A program made the translations under genes and the position numbers. Below the pieces are notes generated by a model that saw only the letters and a program-made list of their open reading frames with translations, was not told the DNA's origin and did no database searches. Below, in pieces: positions 1 through 8,332 of a stretch of 64,000 nucleotides of DNA. Position 1 is the first letter of the stretch. Each line of letters begins with the position of its first letter. This DNA is from Spiroplasma endosymbiont of Nebria brevicollis. Its GTDB lineage: Bacteria > Bacillota_I > Bacilli_A > Mycoplasmatales > VBWQ01. Location: assembly GCF_964030895.1 (NCBI RefSeq), contig NZ_OZ034986.1, positions 1,116,001 through 1,180,000 on the forward strand, in the 5' to 3' direction.

Positions 1-192
1 TCGTGCTACCACATCAGTGGCACAATATCCTTTGGGGTGGCCAACATGTAACCCAGAACCAGAAGGATAAGGAAACATATCAAGTAGATAGGCTTTTGGT
101 TTACTAGTATCATCAAGATATGTTTTGAAAGTTTGATTTTGTAACCAATATTTTTGTCATTTTTTTTCTATTTTTTGATGATTATAATCCAT
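1..192 (-). CDS. leuS: Leucyl-tRNA synthetase, N-terminal part
   Basis: This is the first 64 residues of a class I aminoacyl-tRNA synthetase that charges tRNA-Leu; the rest lies beyond the left edge. The start [16 protein letters not shown] followed by [21 protein letters not shown] is the standard LeuRS N-terminus, with HVGH as the HIGH signature of the ATP site. Two tryptophans in this stretch are TGA codons, which supports genetic code 4. The ATG at 192 is preceded by AAAGGAG at good spacing. The call is secure although only the start is present. Confidence 0.95.
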
Positions 193-598
193 GGTGCTAC
201 TCCTTTAAATTGATAGTGTCAAAACATCATATTAACCATAATACCATAATGAATTAATAAGATGCAATTTTTTTATTGTAAAGGAATAAATATAACAGAT
301 TTAAAGAAACGAAAGTAAACTTATCTAACCAATGCCAACATTAGTTTTATCCAAAGATTAACACCATTATATAACACCAATAAATCAAAAGCAATATAAA
401 TAGTAAGAAAGAATAGAATAATTAAGTATAGTTATTTTTGTTAGTCACACAGTTTATTGGATATTCCCAATAAAGAACTTAAATCAATTTTTGACCATCA
501 AAAAAATACAGGAAAAAATGAAAAAGAAAAGTAAAATTGCTTAATTAAGCAAATTTAAAATATATAAATAATTTGAAATTATAATTTAGTTTTAGTAA
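193..598. other. Non-coding stretch with an insertion-sequence end
   Basis: I see no gene here. The first part is the leuS upstream region. The segment at about 421-475 closely matches the sequence upstream of the IS256-type transposase remnant (4510-4565). The rest is A/T-rich and featureless. Confidence 0.5.
421..475 (-). repeat. Orphan IS256-type element end
   Basis: About 50 bases, including the core TTAGTCACACAGTTTA, are nearly identical and in the same orientation as 4510-4565, where they lie just upstream of an IS256-family transposase start. No transposase follows this copy. It is therefore probably the scar of a second element, or the two copies bound a region rearranged by recombination. 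Confidence 0.6.
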
Positions 599-1186
599 TT
601 AATTTTCTATTGGTTGTTCTGGTTTAATATCCACATTTAAATCATAACCTTTACTATCTAAAGTTAAAGGTATAGCATAGTATAAACCATCATCTGTAGC
701 ATACATTAAATTATTTTCATCTGGTTTATTAAGACCTATCTTTCTCAAAACTTGATAAAAATTAAATTCATCTCAATCCATGTTATCTGTTATTATATCT
801 CCAGAAAAAGTAGAATTTATATTTAATTTTACTTTTAACATATAATTATTTTCATAATTAACTGAATATAAATCATAATCTACAGAAGTTTCTTTGTGAG
901 GTGATACATTTATTTTTTGAGAAGGAGCCTTAACAGTTTCACTATTAGAAGTTGTTTGAGTTGTACTATTACTAAAATTAAAATTTCATCTACTTTTATA
1001 TTTATTTTTTGATTGTCCATACCACTATTATAATTATAATAAACTGATAATATGTGATCAATAAATCTATCCATTGATCAACTTTTTAAATTTTGATAAA
1101 TTTGTATTTATCATTTCTTGAGTAAATGCTGGTGCTGTTGAACTTGCCAATATTAAAATTGCAAGTGAATTTAATAATTTTTTCAT
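599..1186 (-). pseudogene. Secreted-protein gene broken by frameshifts
   Basis: From the ATG at 1186 the frame gives MKKLLNSLAILILASSTAPAF, a signal peptide without a lipobox cysteine. It runs into a TAG after about 40 codons. The reading continues in other frames through residues beginning WSMDRFIDHILSVYYNYNSG and ends with a long acceptable stretch (SNSTTQTTSNSETV ... KPEQPIEN). At least two frame changes are needed, so the gene is decayed. The family was not recognised; surface or adhesin-type Spiroplasma proteins have similar signals. Confidence 0.6.
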
Positions 1187-1359
1187 TTGATTTAAGTTCT
1201 TTATGTACTTCATAAACTTGAAAGGAATTTTAAATTAATATATTATTTTTTTCTTTATAAAAGATAATTAATATAAATCCAAAATTAGGAAATATTTTTC
1301 TGTTCATATTAATTATAGAACTATTTTTTTAAAAAGCAAAAAATTTTTATTTTTCAATC

Positions 1360-1962
1360 CTAAACTAATTTATATATGTCAGAATAACAAATATCATTAG
1401 CACAAAAATAAATATTATTTCTATTAAATGTTACACTTGAAATTTTTTTATTTGTTTCCAATTCTACTATTTTTTTAGCAATTGGAATTTGTTTTGCTAT
1501 TTGATTTTTACTTAGTGTATATATATTATTACTTTGATAATTAGTAAAATAAGCATTATTTTCTTGATCAAAAACTATAAAACTAATTTCATTTAATCTA
1601 TCAATTCTTTTAATTATGTTTTCACCTAGATTAAAAATATAAGTATAAAATGTTGTTCCAACAAAAATATTATTTTCACTATCTAACATAATTATATTTA
1701 CTAATCCATATGGTATAGTTCCAATTTTTTCTGAACACTTTTCATTATGTTTTATAATATAAATGTGTTCATTTATATCATTATTTCTACTAGCATAATA
1801 TATGTTATCATTCTTATCAATTGCTATTTTTGATACTTCATGAGCATCAAAATCAGTTTTATGTGGTATCGTATTACCATTTTCCAAAACATAAATTTGA
1901 TTACCATTATTTTGATCAGAACTTAAAAAATAAATATCATTATTAGAATTATTAAAAAACAA
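1360..1962 (-). pseudogene. Beta-propeller-like repeat protein fragment
   Basis: The frame encodes about 200 residues with repeated units of the type NNDIYF, DNIYYAS, NNIFVGT, NAYFTN and NNIYF, spaced roughly 35-45 residues apart. This pattern is typical of NHL or SBBP-like beta-propeller blades. It has no start of its own: the 5' end joins a truncated ParA reading frame near 1963. No ribosome binding site precedes the first TTG. It is probably the 3' part of a larger gene that recombined into a plasmid partition gene. Confidence 0.55.
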
Positions 1963-2029
1963 GAAAGATTAAAAGCAAAGTTAGTTTTTCCTACTCCACC
2001 TTTTAAAGCACCAATAGTAATTATCTTCA
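1963..2029 (-). pseudogene. ParA ATPase, N-terminal stub
   Basis: The ATG at 2029 follows a good AAAGGAG. It begins MKIITIGALKGGVGKTNFAF, the deviant Walker A motif (KGGVGKT) of ParA/Soj partition ATPases found on Spiroplasma plasmids and integrated elements. After 23 codons the frame is lost at a junction with the beta-propeller fragment. Only the nucleotide-binding start remains, so it is non-functional. Confidence 0.75.
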
Positions 2030-2436
2030 TAATTAATCTCCTTTTAATAAGTATGTTTATATGTATGATAATACGTATAATTTTATTCATAAAATTACTT
2101 ACTTTTATACTTACATTGGCATTATCGTTATAATCTGTTTAAAAATGGTGATACTTTTATTAAATCTAAAAATAAGTTAAGTAGTATTTGAAACTAAAAA
2201 AACACCAATTTATCAACATAAGTGAAATTTTGAACAACTTTCTAAAATTTTAAATTTAAATTTAAAAAGTGTTTATTTTAAAAGATAAATATGTAAAAAT
2301 GTCAGAAGAAAACAAAAAAATATATGAAAATGAAATTCAATAATAAGGATTTTCTCTTACATTATTAATTAAAATTTTTAAATTAGGAATATCCCTTTTT
2401 TCTTGATGACAAATAACTTCAAGATTATTTTTTATT
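2030..2436. other. Plasmid-like debris around a parA promoter region
   Basis: Immediately upstream of the parA stub lie repeated ATAC/GTAT-rich words (2050-2125) that could be a partition or promoter region. On the plus strand, about 2190-2345, a broken frame reads ETKKTPIYQHKWNFEQLSK and, after a shift, KYVKMSEENKKIYENEIQ. No start or family was recognised. Confidence 0.35.
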
Positions 2437-2841
2437 TTAGTAAATTTTGTAAAGTTTACCAGTATTATTAGAACCAGTAGTTTCTCAAGATCCTACATAT
2501 AAATTATTTTTAAATGTAGTTAAAGCATGAATGCCACCTTCTGTTTTTCTTATCATATTAAAAGTATCACCATCTGTTGATTGATATAAATTACCAACAG
2601 TAACTTTATTTTTAATACCAATAGTACCCACATATAAAGTATCGTTGTATAAAACTAAACTCATAACGCCTTCTTTGATGGCACTTATTTCTTTGAAATC
2701 TTTGCCATTAGTACTTTTATAAAGTTTACCACTTTCACCGCTTACTCCATATGATGCTAAATATAAATTATTTTTAAAAGAAATTAAGTTCATAACTGCA
2801 CCATCAATATTTAATTGTGAATAATTTGTACTAATTGTATT
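2437..2841 (-). pseudogene. Beta-propeller-like fragment fused behind HU remnant
   Basis: About 135 residues with repeated units NNLYLASYG, GKLYKSTNGKDF, DTLYVGTIG, GNLYQSTDGDTF, NNLYVGS and GKLYKIY. These are two to three blades of a sialidase/BNR-like propeller with the Asp-box-like S-T-D/N-G motif. It is in the same open frame as the HU-like remnant upstream, separated from it only by sequence with no clear start. It is related in style to the fragment at 1360-1962. Confidence 0.5.
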
Positions 2842-3072
2842 TTTACTACAACTTATTGCATTTATAGTTTTGTAAGAAGTCTATTGATTTCTAACAGTTC
2901 GCTCATTTACTTTCATAACTATAAATTTACCAAAATTTATTATATTTACATTTTCACCTTTAACATTAGTTTCAATAATTATTTTAAATAATTCATTAAC
3001 ACATTTTTGAACATCAGTTTTATCAACTCATGTTCTCTTCTAAATTCCTTTAATTAAGTCATTTTTAGTCAT
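2842..3072 (-). pseudogene. HU-family DNA-binding protein, two nonsense codons
   Basis: The ATG at 3072 follows AAGGAAG. The frame reads MTKNDLIKGI, then TAG, then KRTWVDKTDVQKCVNELF ... VNIINFGKFIVMKVNERTVRNQ, TAG, TSYKTINAISCSK. This matches HU along its length, including the INFGKF turn and the RxxRNPQTG arm, here RTVRNQ-stop-TS. The two TAG codons and the run-on into a propeller fragment mark it as dead. It is likely a plasmid- or phage-borne HU copy. Confidence 0.75.
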
Positions 3073-3097
3073 AAATTCACTTCCTTAAATCTTTTTA

Positions 3098-3372
3098 TTA
3101 TTTTAATTGACCAAGTCAATTTCATTCAACTACAAAACCTGATGAATCATTTTGTTTAAAAAATATTTCTTCTAAATTTAGTTCAAGAAAATATCTTTTT
3201 AAAGATCAAGATGTAGTTACTAAATCTTAAAATTCATCCTCACTATATCGTATAAATTCTTTTTCATTAATTTTAGTTCTTTGTCCATTAGCATATATAT
3301 CATACGTTTCTATATCAACACCAACACTATTAAAAATATAATCAAAATGTTTTGTTCCATTTTAATACGTTG
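3098..3372 (-). pseudogene. Unidentified protein fragment
   Basis: One frame reads NGTKHFDYIFNSVGVDIETY ... EFIRYSEDEF, TAA, DLVTTSWSLKRYFLEL ... EWNWLGQLK and stops at 3098. It has one internal TAA and no convincing start. It lies between HMG-box and HU remnants, all on the same strand, so these may once have formed one plasmid-like gene cluster. The family was not recognised. Confidence 0.4.
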
Positions 3373-3408
3373 AGCAACTTTTATAAAATATTTATTTCTT
3401 TAATTCCT

Positions 3409-3665
3409 TTATTTTTTGCTAGTTTTAGCAAGTAAATACCGTTCTTTATCCGCATTAGCTAGTGCTTGATATTTTTCTTTTTCAGTTATATCCAATTCAA
3501 TCCATTGTTTATTTAAAGATTTAATAATTTCAGTTGATTTTAAATCTGGATGAGTTGCTTTGAAATCGCTTCTTTTTTCTTAAAGAAAAAAGAAATAGGC
3601 ATTCATTGGCTGTTTTGGAGCATTAGCTTCTTTTATCTTTTTAGTTCTTCTAATTTTCAGATTTT
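3409..3665 (-). pseudogene. HMG-box DNA-binding protein, one nonsense codon
   Basis: The frame encodes KEANAPKQPMNAYFFFL, then TAA (3580-3582), then EKRSDFKATHPDLKS, EIIKSLNKQWIELDITEKEK and YQALANADKERYLLAKTSKK. This matches the whole HMG-box consensus: the PKxPMxAY entry, F-L-x-E-K-R, then the W of helix 2 and the Y/W-rich helix 3. TAA stands exactly where the family has lysine (AAA to TAA). HMG boxes are typical of eukaryotes and rare in bacteria. No start codon is seen upstream. Identification is by residue pattern only. Confidence 0.7.
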
Positions 3666-3730
3666 AATATTCTAAATAATACAGCGCCTGATTCTTTATT
3701 TATAGATGAAGCATTAAAAATTAATAATTC

Positions 3731-4458
3731 ATTCCCGTTAGATTATCAGTACAAGCGATTAAGCTACCCTTTAGACCCCTATTTTTCATTTCTGTTAGGT
3801 TTGCTAGTCAAAACTTGGCTCCTTCATTTTCGCTAATTAAAGACCTAAAAATATCTTTATGATCAGTTAAACTAATGCCTAATGCTACACGGATTTGTTA
3901 ATGCTACGTTTATCCTGCCTTACTTTAACTACTTATACAATCAAAGTAAACAATTGGATAAATGATCTCTAATGGCCGATTTTGCCATGCTTTTACATCA
4001 TCAGTAATTTCACTAATTAAGCTCTCACTAATCTCAACTCCATGATATAACTCTTGTAATTGAATTCTAATATCTGATAAAGTCATTCCTTTAGCATATA
4101 AAGAAAATACTTTTTGATCAAATCCATCAAATCGTCTTTGCCGTTTCGGAACTAACATTGGTTCAAAATTACTATTACGATCTCTTGGTACATCAATTTC
4201 AACCGTACCTTGTTCAGTTATTATTCTTTTTGTTGTCGTGCAATTACGAACATTATCATTATTACTACGTTGATTTCTATCGTGTCCTAAATGATTTTGC
4301 ATTTCAGAATTTAACATTTTTTCTACTAGTCGTTTGGTTAGTTCTTTATATAGTCCTCCTTCTTTAAATACTGTTGTTAAATCATCTGTATTTTCTAGTA
4401 ATAAATCTACTGCTTTTGATATTGAATCATTGGTATTAGGGTTATGTTTTTTAGACAT
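3731..4458 (-). pseudogene. IS256-family transposase, truncated and frameshifted
   Basis: The ATG at 4458 starts MSKKHNPNTNDSISKAVDLL. The N-terminal half is intact: the MLNSEMQNHLGH motif, VPRDRNSNFEPMLVPK, and YAKGMTLSDIRIQLQELYHG, all diagnostic of Mutator/IS256 transposases. After IVYFDCI, the first catalytic Asp region, the frame breaks. Later frames still show ALGISLTDHKDIF and ENEGAKFWLANLTEMKNRGL. Similarity ends near 3731 at LIACTDNLTGM, so the catalytic C-terminus is missing. It cannot be active. Confidence 0.85.
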
Positions 4459-4509
4459 ATGTGTAACTCACTCTTTCTAGGTATATTTATTATATATTCT
4501 CTAGAACTA

Positions 4510-4565
4510 ATTAGGTATAGTTATTTTTGTTAGTCACACAGTTTACTGGACATACCCATAAGAGA
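4510..4565 (-). mobile_element. Outer end of the IS256-type element
   Basis: This lies about 50 bases upstream of the transposase start and contains TTAGTCACACAGTTTA, shared with 421-475. Its position fits a terminal inverted repeat region. The other end of this element is missing because the transposase is cut at 3731. Confidence 0.55.
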
Positions 4566-4607
4566 ATTCAAATACCGCTAATTTAATTTTTTTATAATCT
4601 TAAATAT

Positions 4608-4802
4608 TTACATTTTGGGTGATTTAGAGGATTTATGTTTACTTGTTGAAGGTTGAGAATTTTGTAAGCTTTTTATTTTCTCTGATTGTCTTTCACAATC
4701 TGCTGCTAATAAATCAATCTTTCTATTTTGTTGTTTTAATTTATGTAAAAACTTTTTTCTTTCTTCAGATTCCTTATTCATATTTTCTTGTTTTTTGTCC
4801 AT
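4608..4802 (-). CDS. Small coiled-coil protein, tail similar to the ankyrin protein
   Basis: A 64-residue, very charged protein (MDKKQENMNKESEERKK) with heptad-like spacing and a Ser/Lys-rich end (TSKHKSSKSPKM). AAAGGAAA precedes the ATG. It could be the detached C-terminal part of an ankyrin/coiled-coil gene like the one upstream, which has a similar KSSKSSKSS stretch. No function is assigned. Confidence 0.45.
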   Translation of the reverse strand: MDKKQENMNKESEERKKFLHKLKQQNRKIDLLAADCERQSEKIKSLQNSQPSTSKHKSSKSPKM

Positions 4803-4913
4803 ATTAAATATTTTCCTTTCTTTGACTACTAATTTTTTTCGGATTATTTTTTATCTTTAAACTACCCACAAATAATATAAAACTTTTCATAAAAAAACAA
4901 AAGATAAAACAAA

Positions 4914-4944
4914 AAAGATAACTCTTTTCAAAAGAGTTATCTTT
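4914..4944 (-). terminator. Terminator of the ankyrin gene
   Basis: A perfect inverted repeat (AAAGATAACTC with loop TTTTCAAAA and its complement) is followed on the minus strand by a T run. It lies just past the stop at 4959. Confidence 0.8.
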
Positions 4945-4958
4945 AAATTTAATTTTAA

Positions 4959-6172
4959 TTAATTATGCATTGAAGTGATGTTTAGTAGTTGGCTTGTTTC
5001 TTTATTTACTAAATCTTTATTAAAACTATCTGTATCTGAATCAAATGCTTCAGAAGCAGTTTCAATTCCGGAATCTCTTAATTTGAAATCACGCAATAGG
5101 GCGTTCAAAAATGTAATTTCCTCTTGTTGGCCTCTTATAGTATTATCTAATAATAAGAATTTATTATCTTTTTCATCATTATGTGTACTTTGAGTTTTTT
5201 TATATTCTTCATTTTCTGTATTTAACTCATTAATTTTTTCTTTATTAATTTCTAAATTTTCCATTAATTTAATTAGTTTTTCGTCATTAATTTTAAGGTG
5301 TTGTTTCATAGTTAAAAAATCTTTAGATTGCTTTTCATATTTTTTTGTCAAACTTTGAAGTTGGTCATTCAATATTTTATTGCTTTTTTTACTTCAGATA
5401 ATTCTGACTTTTCTTTTATTGATTCAGTAATATTTTTTAGTTTTTCTTTCTTTTCGTTTAATTGAGTTCTCTTAGTAAAAATATCTTTAGTATTTTTCAT
5501 CATTTTTTGAACTATTTTTCGACTGAAAAAACCAAATGTTATAAGGTTTTTTAATCAACTACTTTTACTACTTTTACTACTTTTTTTTCTTTTTAATCTT
5601 TCATTATCTTTATTTAATATTTCTATTTCTTTGGTAAGCTTCTTATAAGAATGAATGTTATCTTCAAAATTTCTATAAATTACTTTCTCATTTTCTTCAT
5701 CATATTGGCATTTTTCTAGTTGTTCTTTACTTTTATTCTTTATTTTATCAATGATATTATCTAACTTTAATAATTCAACTATTTCTGGATAACCTTGTTT
5801 TTCTGCAATCATTAAAGGTGTATTATATTCTAAATCTTTAATACTAAAGCCAGAATAATAAAAGTAATCATAATTTGTGTCAAGTAAAATTTTAACCATC
5901 TTAATATTATTTCTTTTAACTGCTAAATGAATAGGTGTCCTACTAGAAGCAGTGTCTGGAAGATTTATATTAGCACCTTTTTTTAGCAATTCTTTAACTA
6001 CATCAACATAGCCTTCTCAAACTGCTAAATGTAATAATGTTTCTCCATTACCTATTTGCTTATTAACATCATTTTCTTTATCAAGCAATTCTAATAATTG
6101 AAGAAAATCTTCTTCAGTTTTAATTAATTCATTATTGTCTAATGATTCTACAAATTCTTTTTTTAATGACAT
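4959..6172 (-). pseudogene. Ankyrin-repeat and coiled-coil protein with one frameshift
   Basis: The ATG at 6172 follows AAAAGGAG. The N-terminal ~150 residues form ankyrin repeats (GNGETLLHLAVWEGYVDVVK, RTPIHLAVKRNNIKMVKILL, NTPLMIAEKQGYPEIVELL). A long charged coiled coil with a KSSKSSKSS linker follows. The frame is lost in a run of seven A (near 5383-5390). One more A restores SEVKKSNKILNDQLQSLTKK and about 137 further residues to the stop at 4959. Full length would be about 404 residues. Ankyrin proteins of insect-associated spiroplasmas are candidate host-interaction proteins; no signal peptide is visible here. The single homopolymer indel may be real, phase-variable, or a sequencing error. 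Confidence 0.7.
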
Positions 6173-6253
6173 TTTAAAAACTCCTTTTAAAATCATTTAA
6201 AAGCAAGTTAATACTATTTTTGATAAAGTTTAACTTTGTTATTAAATATTGCG

Positions 6254-6259
6254 TATAAT
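6254..6259 (+). promoter_or_regulatory. -10 box of ruvX
   Basis: A perfect TATAAT ends seven bases before the ruvX ATG, so the expected transcription start coincides with the start codon. No Shine-Dalgarno sequence is present in between. A leaderless mRNA is inferred. Confidence 0.5.
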
Positions 6260-6265
6260 TGTATT

Positions 6266-6697
6266 ATGAAATATTTAGGCATTGATTTAGGCAGTAAAAC
6301 ATTAGGTCTTGCTCGTGGTGAAGGAAAAATTGCTTTTAGTTGAAAAACTTTACGTTTCTACGAACATGACTTTAATGATGCCATAGCACAACTAAACACT
6401 GCAATAAAGGAATATCCAGTTGATACTCTTGTTTTTGGTTATCCTTTGAATATGGATGGTTCAATTGGTACTAGTGCACAAACCGTAAACAAGTTTATTG
6501 AAACATTTAAATTACAACAAAATAATGATAAACTAAATATTGTCTTACAAGATGAAAGAAGAACAACGTATTCTTCGCAACAAATATTGATTAAAGCTGA
6601 TGTGTCACGTAACAAGTGAAAAATAGTTAAAGACCAACTAGCAGCAGCCATTATTTTGCAATCTTATTTTGACAAAATAAATCAACAAATAGTTTAG
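6266..6697 (+). CDS. ruvX: Putative Holliday junction resolvase (YqgF/RuvX)
   Basis: A 143-residue RNase H-fold protein starting MKYLGIDLGSKTLGLARG, with the DxGxxxxG motif carrying the first catalytic Asp. Later motifs are VFGYPLNMDGSIG and LQDERRTTYSS with the acidic DER, then DQLAAAIILQSYF near the end. Length and order match the family. The product acts on branched DNA or in 16S rRNA end processing in other bacteria. It is followed by udk after 10 bases. TGA codons encode Trp (AFSW, NKW). Confidence 0.9.
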
Positions 6698-6707
6698 GTG
6701 AAATGAA

Positions 6708-7331
6708 ATGAAACACAAAAAAATTAATTTAATCACCATCGCTGGTGGTAGTGCTTCTGGGAAAAGTACTGTTGCTGAAAAAATTGGTGAGGCTTGTGAT
6801 AAAAAAAAATGTTGTTTTTATTGAAATGGATAACTACTATCACGACTTAAGTAAACTGACACTTGAAGAACGAAAGCGTATTAATTTTGATCATCCTGAT
6901 GCTTTTGATATGGAATTATTAATTCATGATTTAGAACAATTATTACTTGGTAACGCTATTGAAGAACCTATTTATGACTTTACAATTAATACGCGCAGTA
7001 AGGGAACAAAAGTCATTGGCCCTGGTGATGTTGTTATTCTTGATGGGATTTTTGCTTTAGAGAATGCTATTCTTCGTGAATTATCAACCATTAAATCTTT
7101 GTTGATACGGATAGTGATACGAGGTTGTTACGACGAATTAAACGCGATGTTAGTTTCCGTAATCGTAGTCTTGACAATGTTTTACAACAATATGCTTTAA
7201 CAGTAAAACCTATGCATGATGCTTTTGTTGAACCAACAAAAAGATATGCTTATATTATTATTCCTTTTGATTTTCATAATAGTGTGGCCATTGATATTAT
7301 TGTTACTAAAATTAAATCAATTATTAAATAG
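6708..7331 (+). pseudogene. udk: Uridine kinase with two frameshifts
   Basis: The start MKHKKINLITIAGGSASGKST carries the P-loop. A run of nine A at 6801-6809 (eight expected) throws the frame. The next frame gives VVFIEMDNYYHDLSKLTLEE ... YDFTINTR, core uridine kinase motifs. Near 7100 the frame changes again to VDTDSDTRLLRRIKRDVSFR and runs to the stop. Total length (about 207 codons) is normal for Udk. The enzyme phosphorylates uridine and cytidine in pyrimidine salvage. Sequence between the breaks is well preserved, so the breaks are recent or artefactual. Start: AGGTGA before the ATG at 6708. Confidence 0.85.
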
Positions 7332-7335
7332 ATAA

Positions 7336-7384
7336 GAAAAGAGTTACTACCATAATGTGTGAACACTGAAGGTAGTAACTCTTT
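7336..7384. terminator. Bidirectional terminator between udk and lipoprotein gene
   Basis: A stem of AAAAGAGTTACTACC and its complement around a loop of about 18 bases, with A and T runs on the two sides. It lies between convergent genes. Confidence 0.85.
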
Positions 7385-7396
7385 TAAATTTAATGA

Positions 7397-8098
7397 TTAT
7401 TTATCTGTTATTTTTAGATTAATAGGAATATAGATTCCACTTGTATCATGAGTTGCATTATACGCAATATAGAAATAAACTTTTACATCATCTTGAGGAT
7501 TTTTAAAGAAATCATCAGCAACATAATCTGCATTCTTAGGTGAGTTATAAACATGATTGTAGAAACCTAATTTATTATCATCAAATTGTTTTTGCATATC
7601 TTCAGATAATAAAGAAACAAACATTTTATCACTATCCTTAGCAAAGATATCAGTTAACTCTTTAACAGCAGTATCATTATTGTCAGTCTTTTCAATAGAA
7701 AATACTAATGGGTTTTCATCAGTAATATTACTTTTAAATGCATCTTGAATGTCAGCATCTGAATATTGTTTAACAATTGTAAATGTTACAGTTACATCAC
7801 CATCATAATTACCAATCCCTTTAACATCAGCACTAGTAGTTGTAATATTAGTAATTTCAACATCTTTAACTGTTAAATCAATTTTATCTACTTTATCAAT
7901 AGCAGCTAATATTTCAACTGATGATGGTTGAGTAGCCTCATCACTACTTGGAACTGTAATTTCTTTTAAATCCGTTGTAGTAATAACACTATCAATTTTC
8001 GTTAATTGTGTTGGTTCATTACATGCAACAACTGATAAAGTTGCTGGAACAACTAACACTGTTCCAGCAACTAACATTAATAATTTTTTTAAATTCAT
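7397..8098 (-). CDS. Surface lipoprotein, spiralin-like architecture
   Basis: A 233-residue protein starting MNLKKLLMLVAGTVLVVPA with lipobox LSVVAC (Cys about residue 26), followed by a hydrophilic Thr/Ser/Asp-rich body. The segment VEILAAIDKVDKIDLTVKDV is like the repeat units of spiroplasma surface lipoproteins. There are no TGA codons and GGAGGAA precedes the start. It is expected on the outer face of the membrane after Lgt lipidation. The exact family was not recognised. Confidence 0.8.
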   Translation of the reverse strand: MNLKKLLMLVAGTVLVVPATLSVVACNEPTQLTKIDSVITTTDLKEITVPSSDEATQPSSVEILAAIDKVDKIDLTVKDVEITNITTTSADVKGIGNYDGDVTVTFTIVKQYSDADIQDAFKSNITDENPLVFSIEKTDNNDTAVKELTDIFAKDSDKMFVSLLSEDMQKQFDDNKLGFYNHVYNSPKNADYVADDFFKNPQDDVKVYFYIAYNATHDTSGIYIPINLKITDK

Positions 8099-8332
8099 AT
8101 CCTTTATTCCTCCATAAAAACTAATTTATATTTAGAACTTGTTAATAATGAAAAAATAGTTTTAACTATAGATAAACCTCCTTTAATTTTATAACCGCTG
8201 CCTTTTTCTAAATTTACATAGTTAAAAGTTTAAATATATGTTGTAATTATAAAATATAAACTTAATAGTTGCAATATATATTTTCAAAAAAAATAACAGA
8301 AAAATCGCCTTATTATTTATTTTCATATAACA

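Noticed and set aside
4158..4367. Plus-strand tyrosine-rich ORF
   Set aside because: Antisense to the IS256 transposase; its composition is a reflection of that gene.
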